Part shown: positions 9,244-17,515 of the stretch, in pieces
Layout: each line of letters begins with the position of its first letter
How positions within the stretch are numbered: the stretch's first letter is position 1
Source of the DNA: Anaerospora hongkongensis
GTDB lineage: Bacteria > Bacillota > Negativicutes > Sporomusales > DSM-15969
Direction: 5' to 3'
Length of the DNA: 64,000 bases
NCBI RefSeq assembly: GCF_004339805.1
Contig: NZ_SLUI01000002.1
Span: forward strand, 310,001-374,000
Program-made: the position numbers and the translations under genes
The notes under the pieces: model-generated
Databases searched by the model: none
What the model was told of the DNA's origin: nothing
What the model saw: the letters and a program-made list of their open reading frames with translations, nothing else

Positions 9244-10011
9244 ATGTCAGCATCCAGCCATTTGGTCTTTAATGTTACGATCGGAAAACAAAAACCGGAA
9301 AATATTATTAATCGAACCGCCAACTGTCCTTTCTGTCACAGGGAGACCTTAGAAGACATTATTGAGAAACGAGGATCTATCTGGCTGATAAAAAATAAAT
9401 ACCCTGTTCTGGAACAAACGCTGCAAACCGTATTAATCGAAACAGAGGACTGTAATTCTGAGCTATCCCTGTATCCGAAAGACCACCTGTATAACGTGAT
9501 TCGCTTCGGGGTGGAAAAGTGGCTCGAAATGTCTGCCAGCGGTCAGTTTGCCTCAGTTCTTTTCTATAAAAATCACGGTCCCTGCTCAGGTGGTACCATT
9601 CGCCATCCTCATATGCAAATTGTCGGTCTCGAAAATGTGAACTATTTGGAACATGTCCAAGCAGAGCATTTTACAGGACAGCTCATTGACAGCCGCCAGG
9701 GTGTTGAATTTAATTTGTCTACTCAGCCGCGCGTGGGTTTTTTTGAGTTCAATGTTTTGCTGGATAATTTGGCCAATCTGGAAATTATGGCTGATTATAT
9801 CCAAATCGCGGCCCACTATGCTCTACATAGCTTTCACCGGGCTTGCAAAAGCTATAATCTATTTTTCTATCAATACGAAGGAAAAATTATCGTAAAAGTC
9901 ATTCCCCGCTTTGTCAGTTCCCCTTTATTCATCGGCTATTCCATTCCCCAGCTCGCAAATGAAGAACGGGCTAAAGAAGTCATTACGCAAATCAAAGAGG
10001 GCTATTTATAA
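9244..10011 (+). CDS. DUF4931 GalT/HIT-like protein
   Basis: A 255-residue protein resembling galactose-1-phosphate uridylyltransferase/HIT folds. It has an N-terminal zinc-type CPFC pair, a central HPHMQIVG (the HxHxQ-like nucleotidyl-transfer motif with first His in RHPHMQ) and a later HYALHSFHRA helix. Members annotated DUF4931 are of unproven function; nucleotide transfer to a sugar or similar is inferred from the fold. Start ATG has GAGGTGA upstream. Monocistronic, divergent from the NUDIX-mutY pair. Confidence 0.75.
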   Translation: MSASSHLVFNVTIGKQKPENIINRTANCPFCHRETLEDIIEKRGSIWLIKNKYPVLEQTLQTVLIETEDCNSELSLYPKDHLYNVIRFGVEKWLEMSASGQFASVLFYKNHGPCSGGTIRHPHMQIVGLENVNYLEHVQAEHFTGQLIDSRQGVEFNLSTQPRVGFFEFNVLLDNLANLEIMADYIQIAAHYALHSFHRACKSYNLFFYQYEGKIIVKVIPRFVSSPLFIGYSIPQLANEERAKEVITQIKEGYL

Positions 10012-10146
10012 AGCATGCTGTTATTTTAGCATATTCTTACTTTTGAGCAAACAGCCTCTGTCAATACTTCACCCACTGCCCGTTTTGTGCATAGAATGCA
10101 TAAGTAACAGTGGAATTACCGTATTGAACAGGAGGATGTTTTCATT

Positions 10147-10476
10147 ATGCCTAAGCGAAGCAGATATAAAATCCCCAAATGGGGTACACCGGAGATTATG
10201 GACTACAGCGACCGGCCCGATCAGCCAGATCAGCCCATTGGCTGCTCACCTACCGGTACGCCTTGTGCACCGAATTGCAGCCCTCTCTGTGATCCAATCT
10301 GTCCGCCCCCTTGCACGCCATCTTGTCCGCCTTCCTGCAAACCATTTTGTGCCCCGTCCTGCCGCCCCCGCATGTCCTGTGAACCGGCCTGCCGTCCTAG
10401 CTGCTATCCCACTTGCCAGCCGCGGACCAAATGCCAGCCTTACTGCACGCCAAGCTGCCGACCAACTATCTATTAG
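10147..10476 (+). CDS. Cys-Pro tetrapeptide-repeat protein (possible spore-coat component)
   Basis: A 109-residue protein whose C-terminal 77 residues contain 17 cysteines arranged mostly as a C-x-P-x tetrapeptide repeat (for example CAPNCSPLCDPICPPPC). The N-terminal 30 residues are basic then acidic and lack a signal peptide. AGGAGG lies 9 nt before the ATG. No enzyme motif. Cys-rich low-complexity proteins of this kind are typical of cross-linked spore coats in endospore formers, and the window has spore genes, but the role is inference. A Cys/His metal store is an alternative. Confidence 0.7.
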   Translation: MPKRSRYKIPKWGTPEIMDYSDRPDQPDQPIGCSPTGTPCAPNCSPLCDPICPPPCTPSCPPSCKPFCAPSCRPRMSCEPACRPSCYPTCQPRTKCQPYCTPSCRPTIY

Positions 10477-10573
10477 AAAAGACTTGGCTTGCACCAATTC
10501 CTTTAGGACGCAGGTGGAAGCCTATGTCGTTCTTATGCACACCATCAGAAAGTTAACCTTTCTGATAAAATTA

Positions 10574-10617
10574 AAAATGGGACAGTCCCCTTTTAAAAAA
10601 GGGGACTGTCCCATTTT
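10574..10617. repeat. GGGACAGTCCCC palindrome, probably also a bidirectional terminator
   Basis: A near-perfect inverted repeat: AAAATGGGACAGTCCCC pairs exactly with GGGGACTGTCCCATTTT around a short AT loop. T-runs occur on both sides. It lies between the convergent Cys-rich and YmaF genes. The GGGACAGTCCC core recurs in many Bacillota genomes as a dispersed palindrome, so it may be a mobile miniature repeat as well as a terminator. Confidence 0.75.
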
Positions 10618-10627
10618 CCTCACAATT

Positions 10628-11020
10628 TTATTCTTCGTCTTCACGCGGATAATTATTAACGGCCTGAGTCCGGATGATATCTGGTGCAACATTCGTTGCT
10701 CCGCTGAAATCATGCTCATGATCTTCGACTTCCGATGTGGTGCCCGTATAATAATGAATATGTGTTCCATCCCCCATGGAGACAGCAGGTCCGGTATAAA
10801 CATCATATGCATGCCAGTGGCCTTCCACAAAACTCGTCCGGCCTTTTAAACAATGCACATGTGTTCCGTTAGTCATGCGCGCCGGAGCAGTAACGCCGAG
10901 AATGTTATGGTTATGGCCATCCGCTACCTGCGTAAATGTTTGATATATGTGTACATGCACTAATTCCCGGCAGGTATCGCGATCCTCTGTTACGGGTGCT
11001 TTACGGTCTTCTTCTTTCAT
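10628..11020 (-). CDS. YmaF-family histidine-rich protein
   Basis: A 130-residue soluble protein with five repeats built around paired histidines: DGHNH, GTHVH, EGHWHAY, GTHIHYY and EDHEHDF, spaced about 20 residues apart. This is the YmaF family of sporulating Bacillota; function is unknown, though regularly spaced HxH pairs suggest metal coordination. Start ATG has AGGAGGTGTT upstream. It converges on the Cys-Pro-rich gene, so two unusual low-complexity, potentially metal-binding proteins are neighbours. Confidence 0.8.
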   Translation of the reverse strand: MKEEDRKAPVTEDRDTCRELVHVHIYQTFTQVADGHNHNILGVTAPARMTNGTHVHCLKGRTSFVEGHWHAYDVYTGPAVSMGDGTHIHYYTGTTSEVEDHEHDFSGATNVAPDIIRTQAVNNYPREDEE

Positions 11021-11088
11021 AAATGAATCAACACCTCCTTATGTTCTATTGTATGCATACCCAATAGGGATGGTGAACACAAAACAAA

Positions 11089-11112
11089 AAAGCGGGGGAT
11101 TTCCCCGCTTTT
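11089..11112 (-). terminator. Terminator of the 11116 lipoprotein gene
   Basis: AAAGCGGGG pairs with CCCCGCTTT around a short loop; on the minus strand it is followed by TTTTTTGTTTTG. Confidence 0.85.
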
Positions 11113-11115
11113 GGA

Positions 11116-11577
11116 TTAAATACTTCTCAGTAGCTGAGCCAGCACACCGTATTTTGCATTTTGATAAATTTGGTCAAAGGCTACAATATACCATTCACCC
11201 TTAATCCGTTCCAACCCTACCGGCTTCACAGTAACGTTAAAGGTATTTTCCTGCTGCAATGTTACAACTACGGCAGCGTAATCTCCGGATTGAGCAACCA
11301 CTTTCACTGCCGCTACATTGGATTTTTTAAGTACCTTTAAATCATCACCGCTGATAAACTCGGCAATTGCTTTGGGATCACTGGCAGAGGTAGGTGATAC
11401 GTAAAGACCGGCTTCATTTAATTTGCCATCTTTGGCAGCATTTACAAAAGTCTTAACAACACCATCGGGTGACAATCCGGTAATACGCTTTCCGCCACCG
11501 CCGCCACAGCCAGCGATTACAGTTAATAAAGTTATCATGGCCACTACTGCAACCATTGTCGTTTTCTTTTTGAACAT
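11116..11577 (-). CDS. Exported lipoprotein with NTF2-like (DUF4878-type) domain
   Basis: A 153-residue lipoprotein. The signal peptide begins MFKKKTTMVAVVAMITLL and ends in a lipobox IAGC followed by a Gly run, so the mature protein is lipid-anchored outside. The rest, with SPDGVVKTFVNAAKDGKLNEAG and later IKGEWYIVAFDQIY, resembles the small alpha+beta NTF2-like DUF4878 domain. Start ATG 11577 has AAAGGGGAT upstream; the frame extends upstream without a ribosome site. Monocistronic with its own terminator. Function unknown. Confidence 0.75.
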   Translation of the reverse strand: MFKKKTTMVAVVAMITLLTVIAGCGGGGGKRITGLSPDGVVKTFVNAAKDGKLNEAGLYVSPTSASDPKAIAEFISGDDLKVLKKSNVAAVKVVAQSGDYAAVVVTLQQENTFNVTVKPVGLERIKGEWYIVAFDQIYQNAKYGVLAQLLRSI

Positions 11578-11702
11578 GATAATCCCCTTTCTATGTAATC
11601 TTAAGATTACTTTATGTAAATTATATAACAAACTGACTATTTAGTCACCGACCTATATTTTCCAACTGCGAATCGGTGTTTTCTCCTAGCAGGTAAAGAA
11701 GA

Positions 11703-11735
11703 GGCTGCCGCACGATATAAATTCGTGCGACAGCC
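11703..11735. terminator. Terminator after the 11749 gene
   Basis: GGCTGCCGCACGA pairs with TCGTGCGACAGCC around an AT loop, with a pyrimidine-rich tail on the minus strand. It follows the stop of the hypothetical gene. Confidence 0.7.
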
Positions 11736-11748
11736 CCTTCTTATATCA

Positions 11749-12207
11749 CTATTTTAGCCCGCTTTGCTCAACATCAAAACTATCTTGCACTTCCATAGTT
11801 CCGTCTTTACTAATTGCCCTGTCGCCAAGATCAAGCTTTTCCTGCTGATCCCAGATCATGCGGTGCACCAAGTAGTTAACGGTCCGTTTATCTCCCGGTT
11901 TTAATGAACCGTCGGTAGATTGATTAACGGTATAGTCCAGAGCATCTTCAAATCCCATCGTTTTAGTGCCATCCCCAGCTGCTGCCAAACCTCCACTAGC
12001 GCCGGTTTGCTCATTTGAACGACCAACGGGCATACTAGAATGATTAGGAGGGCTGGTTTCAACACCTGCAGCCTGCATTTGGCTTTGCGAACTATCCTGG
12101 TTTTCAGCGTTTGTTTGCGAAGCTTGAGCTGCCAACTGCTCGCCGTTCACAGGAACCTGCGTTTGCTTGCCGTCATAAGCGGAAACAATTTCATTATCAA
12201 TAGTCAT
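11749..12207 (-). CDS. Hypothetical protein, Gln/Ser-rich N-half
   Basis: A 152-residue soluble protein I do not recognise. The first 80 residues are low-complexity, rich in Gln, Ser, Ala and Asn. The C-terminal 70 residues look folded (FEDALDYTVNQSTDGSLKPGDKRTVNYLVHRMIWDQQEKLDLGDRAISK in part), with a charged tail. No signal peptide or membrane helix. A strong AGGAGGTGTTATA site precedes the ATG, and the gene has its own terminator, so it is very probably expressed. It is divergent from the interrupted metallophosphoesterase gene. Confidence 0.65.
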   Translation of the reverse strand: MTIDNEIVSAYDGKQTQVPVNGEQLAAQASQTNAENQDSSQSQMQAAGVETSPPNHSSMPVGRSNEQTGASGGLAAAGDGTKTMGFEDALDYTVNQSTDGSLKPGDKRTVNYLVHRMIWDQQEKLDLGDRAISKDGTMEVQDSFDVEQSGLK

Positions 12208-12582
12208 TATAACACCTCCTGCGCCTGTATTAGTAATAGCGTTGCCAACAGTTACCGTGCCAATACAGGAAATTTTCCCTAAAGATCGAAATAATAGTAG
12301 AAAAACCAGGTATATTACCTTAAAGGATTGAAATTATGAAGATTTTTGCGATAGCCGATACGCACTTATCCGGTGAACCGCCAACAAAACCAATGGACAT
12401 TTTCGGTGCCCACTGGCATAATCATTGGGAAAAAATTAAAGCCGACTGGCTTGACCGGGTAGCTGCTGAAGATACCGTATTACTACCCGGCGACATTTCT
12501 TGGGCAATGCGGCTTGACGATGCCTTGGTGGATTTAAATGCCATCAGACAATTGCCCGGCAGAAAAATTCTTATTCGCGGCA

Positions 12583-12588
12583 ATCATG
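12583..12588. other. Left insertion core (ATCATG)
   Basis: ATCATG at the left junction and ATCACG at 19949-19954 are the two copies of the six-base core shared between host gene and element ends. The codons here encode the Asn-His of the GNH motif. Heterologous six-base cores flanking the element are the pattern known for Tn554-type tyrosine-recombinase transposons. The same ATCATG occurs at the same position in the element's own phosphoesterase copy (17763-17768). Confidence 0.65.
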
Positions 12589-12608
12589 TTATCCTTAGTG
12601 ACGAGTGT
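12589..12608. repeat. Left terminal inverted repeat of the element
   Basis: TTATCCTTAGTG and the next eight bases match the reverse complement of 19929-19948 (TTATCTTTAGTG first) at 15 of 20 positions, with the first 12 differing at one base only. It starts immediately inside the core. Confidence 0.75.
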
Positions 12609-12810
12609 AAATATAGATATATAGCTTAATAATACTGTAATGGCTAAGTTTCCTTTACATTTTGTGTATATTACGCTTATCTAGAATAAGCCAAATCGGA
12701 AACATTATTTTAAGTTATTGAAATATCCCTGGAAAAACGTTACAATAGTGTATGTATACTGGTTTTTTTCGGTTTGTACACTGTAAAATGCGTTAAGGGG
12801 ATATTTTTTT

Positions 12811-13920
12811 ATGTACTTATATAGGAAATATGAAAACGGAAAGACAACCGCAGCATTGTTTGATGACAATATGGTCCTTATTAAACCAGTTTACTATTAT
12901 TTTAAGAAACTGCAACTAGAAGATAAAGCACCATTGACAATTTTCAACTATGCACTAGATTTGAAAGAATACTTTCAGTTTTTAAATCGCCGCCATATAA
13001 ACTATGAATTTTCTACCCCCGAAACTATTGAAGATTTCGTTTCTTATCTTAAAGGAGTAGACACGCAAACGGGCGGGAATCTAAAAGTTCGCTCAAACAA
13101 GACAATCAAAAGGATGCTTGCCGCAATTCGCGATTTTTATGAACACGAGGCTCTTCATCGTAACTTTAAGAATCCAATAATTATGGAAGATGATACACGA
13201 AAGCCGGGGATGTATAAACCAATATTAGCGCATGTTAATAGTCTTATTAGCCGAAGTGCCTTTCGCATAAAAACTTCTTCTAACGGCCCTGAAACTTGGC
13301 GAATACTTGATGACGATGAAACTGAGTTGATTACAAATACGCTTAATAACAAAAGGGACAAGCTAATTTTTAAACTATTGTATTTTACCGGAATGAGGAT
13401 TAGCGAACTTCTGGGGTTATGCACAGAGGACATTCCTTATCCTAATGCAATGGACCCGATCACATCTTTTGAATTAGTTCCTCGGGATGAAAACGACTTG
13501 GATCGTCAACACAAATCCGGACCGCGTACTATTTATTTACCAACATCGGTGGCTATTGAGCTAGATAACTATATTGTCGAAGAACGGGATAAATTCAACG
13601 TAAAACACAGCTATATCTTTGTTAGTTATCAAAAGCAACACCTTGGCAAGCCGCTGAGCCAGGCAGCAATTAGTGATTGCTTTAGGCGGGTAGGGAAAAT
13701 GTGCAACATCTCATTCACCCCACATGACTTACGGCATACCTGCTGCACAAACTATGTCCAGTTAGGACTCAATCTCAAAATAGTTCAAGAAATTATGGGG
13801 CATAAGCAATATTCTACTACCGAAAAATATACACACCTTACAGACAAATATGTAAATCGAAAGATATCAGATTTTTGGATGTCGAATGCTGAACGTGTAA
13901 ATAGAATTGGAGGAATATAA
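12811..13920 (+). CDS. Tyrosine recombinase A of the trio (TnpA/RitA-like)
   Basis: A 369-residue phage-integrase-family recombinase. The N-terminal SAM-like core-binding domain covers roughly residues 25-120. Catalytic residues are seen in the C-terminal domain: Arg in FTGMRISELLGL, HDLRH (HxxR) in PHDLRHTCC, His in IMGHKQYST and the nucleophile Tyr in EKYTHL. First gene of a four-gene block; AAGGGG lies 9 nt before the ATG. Its stop overlaps the next start (TAATG), so it is translationally coupled. Known role of the family: strand exchange at the element ends, acting with the other recombinases. Confidence 0.93.
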   Translation: MYLYRKYENGKTTAALFDDNMVLIKPVYYYFKKLQLEDKAPLTIFNYALDLKEYFQFLNRRHINYEFSTPETIEDFVSYLKGVDTQTGGNLKVRSNKTIKRMLAAIRDFYEHEALHRNFKNPIIMEDDTRKPGMYKPILAHVNSLISRSAFRIKTSSNGPETWRILDDDETELITNTLNNKRDKLIFKLLYFTGMRISELLGLCTEDIPYPNAMDPITSFELVPRDENDLDRQHKSGPRTIYLPTSVAIELDNYIVEERDKFNVKHSYIFVSYQKQHLGKPLSQAAISDCFRRVGKMCNISFTPHDLRHTCCTNYVQLGLNLKIVQEIMGHKQYSTTEKYTHLTDKYVNRKISDFWMSNAERVNRIGGI

Positions 13921-15353
13921 TGCTTATCACTCCCCCATCTAGCGATGAATGGAGTCTCAAGGATAACGATGTTAATTCGGCTAATTACGAAAGGGATTTT
14001 AGATTTGAATTTTCAGAGTTTCCTGATGACTTAAAGGTTCTGCTGAAACACTACATCTGGAATAACTACCATAAAAAAGAGAGCGCGGTATCGACTATCC
14101 ATCTCATCTTTCTTAATCAGCAGTTCGCCCGGCGTTACATGAGCGATTTCAACATAACGTCAGTAAAACACTTAAAAGCAACACATATGAAAAAATTCAA
14201 ATCTTACTTAAAGACATATGTGTCCCAAAAGACGGGGAAGAAAATTGCTCACAATACTCAGCGGGCCGCCTACTCTAGTTTAAAAACACTTATTTTATGG
14301 GGGCAAAAGGAATTACCTCATCTTGTACCTTTGGACAATATTTTTCCCAATAACGCCTTCAAGGCACCAGCAAGGCTAACTATCGATTACATTCCTGATG
14401 AGATTGTTGAAAAAATTAACGATGCATTGCCTAATGAACCAAATCTGTATCTTAGGTGTGGCATCATAATACTTCAGTGCGTCGGAATGCGAATAAGCGA
14501 TTTGCTCAAACTCCGAATTGATTGTTTCGACAACCATATAATCTCAAAAGAACCTATGATAAAGTTTTTTAATCACAAAAAACGGAGCTGGACTAAGCCA
14601 AAACCTATTCCAGAAATTTGCAAGAAGGCAATTGAGAGGCTGATTGAACTGACACAGCCTTTGAGGAATGAAGCACCGGAAAAACAAAAAAACCTGTTGT
14701 TTCTTCATCGCCTTAATAAAGGTGGAGACTTCAGCGGACGAGTAAAGAATATCCCAAATGATACATACAACGATTGGTTACATAAGTTTGCCGTAAAACA
14801 TAACATTACAGACGCGAATGGCGATATTTACGATCTTACGAGCCATATGTTTCGTAGGACTTTAAGCACAGATATGCTGAGCCAGGGAGTAGACTTGTTA
14901 GTAGTTCAGGAGATGCTAGATCATGGTTTCGCCGAAACTACCGTTCGTCATTATGCCGATATCAAGGATAGTGAAAGAGCAAGAGAATTTAAACGTATAG
15001 GCATAATTGGTAACATCAATCAGTTAAACGAAGATTTAATCAAGGACCATAATGAACTTATCTGGTTTAAGAAAAACAAGGATACAAATGCACGTCTGGA
15101 AGATGGTTACTGTACAAAACCTTGCGAAAAAGACCGCATATGTGAACACCTGTTAAAGCGCAGGCGATGCTATTCTTGCGCACGCTATATAACAACTCTT
15201 GAGTTTTTAGATCAACACAAAAAGCATCTTGCTGAGTTAGAGCTAGAACTTGAGAACAATGTTTATGGAGAACACTATGCGTCACATCTTACTCCAATAA
15301 TCGCTATGTTAAAACAAATTGTTGCCAGATTGGAGGGGCTAAAATGTCAATAG
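13920..15353 (+). CDS. Tyrosine recombinase B of the trio (TnpB/RitB-like)
   Basis: A 477-residue tyrosine recombinase with catalytic Arg in QCVGMRISDLL, HMFRRT (HxxR), His in MLDHGFAE and Tyr in VRHYADI. After the catalytic domain a C-terminal extension carries a Cys-rich cluster (CTKPCEKDRICEHLLKRR with a further CYSC), probably a zinc-binding module, then a coiled-coil tail. It begins inside the stop of recombinase A and overlaps recombinase C by 10 nt. All four catalytic positions are intact, so an inactive-partner role is not indicated by sequence. Confidence 0.92.
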   Translation: MLITPPSSDEWSLKDNDVNSANYERDFRFEFSEFPDDLKVLLKHYIWNNYHKKESAVSTIHLIFLNQQFARRYMSDFNITSVKHLKATHMKKFKSYLKTYVSQKTGKKIAHNTQRAAYSSLKTLILWGQKELPHLVPLDNIFPNNAFKAPARLTIDYIPDEIVEKINDALPNEPNLYLRCGIIILQCVGMRISDLLKLRIDCFDNHIISKEPMIKFFNHKKRSWTKPKPIPEICKKAIERLIELTQPLRNEAPEKQKNLLFLHRLNKGGDFSGRVKNIPNDTYNDWLHKFAVKHNITDANGDIYDLTSHMFRRTLSTDMLSQGVDLLVVQEMLDHGFAETTVRHYADIKDSERAREFKRIGIIGNINQLNEDLIKDHNELIWFKKNKDTNARLEDGYCTKPCEKDRICEHLLKRRRCYSCARYITTLEFLDQHKKHLAELELELENNVYGEHYASHLTPIIAMLKQIVARLEGLKCQ

Positions 15354-16999
15354 AATTGCCGCCAATTGTTGGAACCGAGGACTTATCTACTGTAAGAATT
15401 GGAGAATCTTATTTTACAGACGACATCTGGGACATCTCATTACTTATTGACGTGAAGGGCATAGATAGCACTGTAAAAAAAATCGATTTCACCAAATTCG
15501 GGATTAAATTCAAGCCGGTTATCAAGTTGTTTGCGTACCATAAACTCGGCGAGATTAAACCTCAAACGGTTTCATACAACATCATCGATTTATCAGCGTT
15601 TATGAACTATGCGGAAAAAAATCTCGTCCGAGATTTTGCCCAACTGGACTACGAGACATGGACCGATTTTAACCGATGGCTAAAGGACGATTACCGTACA
15701 CAAAAGGGCAAAAAGATAGCAGCACATACAGGTTACACCTATGCTCATGTAATTGAACAAATTATCCGCATTGGGCAGGTCGAAGGTTGGGACGTGCCTA
15801 AGCATAACATTTTCTTGGACAACACGTCTGCAAGTATATGGGTATCATCAAAAAAGGCCCGGTTGCAAAAGCTCTGGTCGAAGTTCCCGCCGATCCCCGA
15901 TAGCGTTTTCAACAAGATACTGTACTTCGCTATAAACAAAGAGACTGACATCATTACAAAATCGTGCATAATAATTCAGAGTCAAACCGGCCTGCGAATA
16001 AACGAGATATTAGGCTTAAAAGTTGGTTGTTTAAAAGACGGTAAAGACGGAACTTACATGGAGGTCATGGTCCCCAAAACCGATCAAGGTGTACCAGTTG
16101 AACACAAGGTTTTCGTTAACGAGCTGGTAATTACAACGATAGAGGAACTTGAGATAGCAACGCAACAACTCAGGGACAGAGCAAGACAGGATACTTCTGA
16201 TGCGATTAACAGGCTCAGACTTAACACTAAGTTATCTACCGAAGAACTTACACTGAAAATTGCCAAAGTAAAGCATAATGACCATTCTGATTATATGTTT
16301 TTAGCGAAATCCCCTCATAGAAAGACTGGAAACATGGTAGAAGTATATACCTCTAGAGGGATTGATAAAAAGCTAAAAGATTTTATTACGCTCTGGAATA
16401 TTCACGGAGATGACGGTGAGCTTTATCCTTTAACTTCGCACCAGTTCCGCCCCACTTTCGTTCTAGACTTAATACGAAAAAAAACACCACTCGCGCAGGT
16501 AAAAAAGCACTTCAATCATTTATCAATAGAAATGACTGCGTGGTATGCACAACTATCAGTAGAAGATATAAAAAAGCAATTAGCTAGAGACTTGCTAGGT
16601 CCAGATGCAAAAACTGCTGGCATCCGAGCCAAAGAAATACAAGCGACTTTAAAGATGGAGTTTGCCGGTAAAACAGCAGCGCAGATTGACGAAATTGTGA
16701 ACAACCTGTATTCCTCCATGAATTTCAACCCCCTCCCTGCCGGGGTCTGTATGCACGACCCAAGAAGAGGAAATTGCTCTAATGGCGACGGATGTTTCAT
16801 GTATAATTGTCCAAACTACCTTACGTCCGTTGGGTTTTACCCTATCTTAAATGATGAATTGATTATGCTTGAGAAGTCGATGGCTAGATGTAAAGAGCAG
16901 GGATGGGAACGAGCCTATCAAGTCCACTATGTAAAGTGGCAATATCTGCACCCTCTCGTAAAGGGATTGGAGGAACAAATCAATGTCGAAGCGGGGTAA
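15344..16999 (+). CDS. Tyrosine recombinase C of the trio (RitC-like)
   Basis: A 551-residue tyrosine recombinase, the largest of the three. Arg in QTGLRINEILGL, HQFRPT (HxxR), His in HFNHLSIE and Tyr in AWYAQLS are present. A C-terminal segment CMHDPRRGNCSNGDGC plus CPNY again suggests a zinc-binding knuckle, shared in style with recombinase B. It overlaps B by 10 nt and the downstream TnpC-like gene by 17 nt, so all four proteins are probably made from one transcript in fixed proportion. Confidence 0.92.
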   Translation: MSIELPPIVGTEDLSTVRIGESYFTDDIWDISLLIDVKGIDSTVKKIDFTKFGIKFKPVIKLFAYHKLGEIKPQTVSYNIIDLSAFMNYAEKNLVRDFAQLDYETWTDFNRWLKDDYRTQKGKKIAAHTGYTYAHVIEQIIRIGQVEGWDVPKHNIFLDNTSASIWVSSKKARLQKLWSKFPPIPDSVFNKILYFAINKETDIITKSCIIIQSQTGLRINEILGLKVGCLKDGKDGTYMEVMVPKTDQGVPVEHKVFVNELVITTIEELEIATQQLRDRARQDTSDAINRLRLNTKLSTEELTLKIAKVKHNDHSDYMFLAKSPHRKTGNMVEVYTSRGIDKKLKDFITLWNIHGDDGELYPLTSHQFRPTFVLDLIRKKTPLAQVKKHFNHLSIEMTAWYAQLSVEDIKKQLARDLLGPDAKTAGIRAKEIQATLKMEFAGKTAAQIDEIVNNLYSSMNFNPLPAGVCMHDPRRGNCSNGDGCFMYNCPNYLTSVGFYPILNDELIMLEKSMARCKEQGWERAYQVHYVKWQYLHPLVKGLEEQINVEAG

Positions 17000-17447
17000 A
17001 AACACAACCGGCCTAACTATTCACCAGAATGAAACACATGCACAGCATTTAACCGACGTAGATGATGCTATTTCAACATTGAAAAAAAACAAGAAACAAA
17101 TATCTGTTTTAGCCATTGCAAAGTTTGCCGGTTTGTCCCGCCAAACTATCTATAACAATCAAGATTTGCATGAAAAAGTATTAGGCGCAATGCTTATTCA
17201 AAAGTCCGCAAGCAAGCAAACGACTGATCCTAAAAAAGTCGAACGCGCAAATCAAAAAGACGCTAAAATTAAGGAATTACGCCTAAAAATTGTAGAACTT
17301 AACGCAAAACTTGAAAGCTCAGCAGCCCAACTAATTCGCCTTGAAGACCTGGAATCTGAAACTAATAGACTACGTGTAGTCGAAACGAAGTTGCGAGACG
17401 AAAATGCCGAGTTACAAAGGGAATTGATAAAGCTGCGTTCAAAGTAG
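16983..17447 (+). CDS. TnpC-like HTH/coiled-coil accessory protein
   Basis: A 154-residue basic protein. Residues about 35-65 (ISVLAIAKFAGLSRQTIYNN) form a TetR-like helix-turn-helix, and the C-terminal half is a continuous Leu/Glu/Lys coiled coil (heptads around LRLKIVELNAKLE and LRVVETKLRDENAELQ). Size, order and architecture resemble Tn554 TnpC and relatives, which influence frequency and orientation of transposition. Overlaps recombinase C by 17 nt. Last gene of the recombination block. Confidence 0.85.
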   Translation: MSKRGKNTTGLTIHQNETHAQHLTDVDDAISTLKKNKKQISVLAIAKFAGLSRQTIYNNQDLHEKVLGAMLIQKSASKQTTDPKKVERANQKDAKIKELRLKIVELNAKLESSAAQLIRLEDLESETNRLRVVETKLRDENAELQRELIKLRSK

Positions 17448-17515
17448 CGTGGGTTAAGTTGAATTTTAAAACCGCCCTGAGCTAGTCCAGTGTGGTAGAT
17501 TAGAAAGGATCACTT

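Larger units (their letters stand above)
12336..12629 (+). pseudogene. 5' fragment of interrupted COG1768-type metallophosphoesterase
   Basis: The first 84 codons of a calcineurin-like phosphoesterase gene, with metal-site motifs IADTHL and LPGDISWAM and the start of motif III, RGNH. At 12583-12588 the gene runs into the mobile element; translation continues into 13 foreign residues and a stop, giving a 97-residue product lacking motifs IV and V. The matching remainder lies at 19949-20415. Joining them gives an intact gene of about 237 residues. The truncated product keeps the original promoter and AAAGGA site but cannot form the two-metal centre. Confidence 0.93.

Noticed and set aside
9911..10849. 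A 312-codon plus-strand frame across three genes
   Set aside because: It crosses the DUF4931, Cys-rich and YmaF genes in other frames, has no ribosome site and its product is low-complexity shadow sequence.
12811..16999. Prophage or integrative conjugative element
   Set aside because: No phage structural, lysis, relaxase or type IV secretion gene is present; the three recombinases form a transposon-type block.
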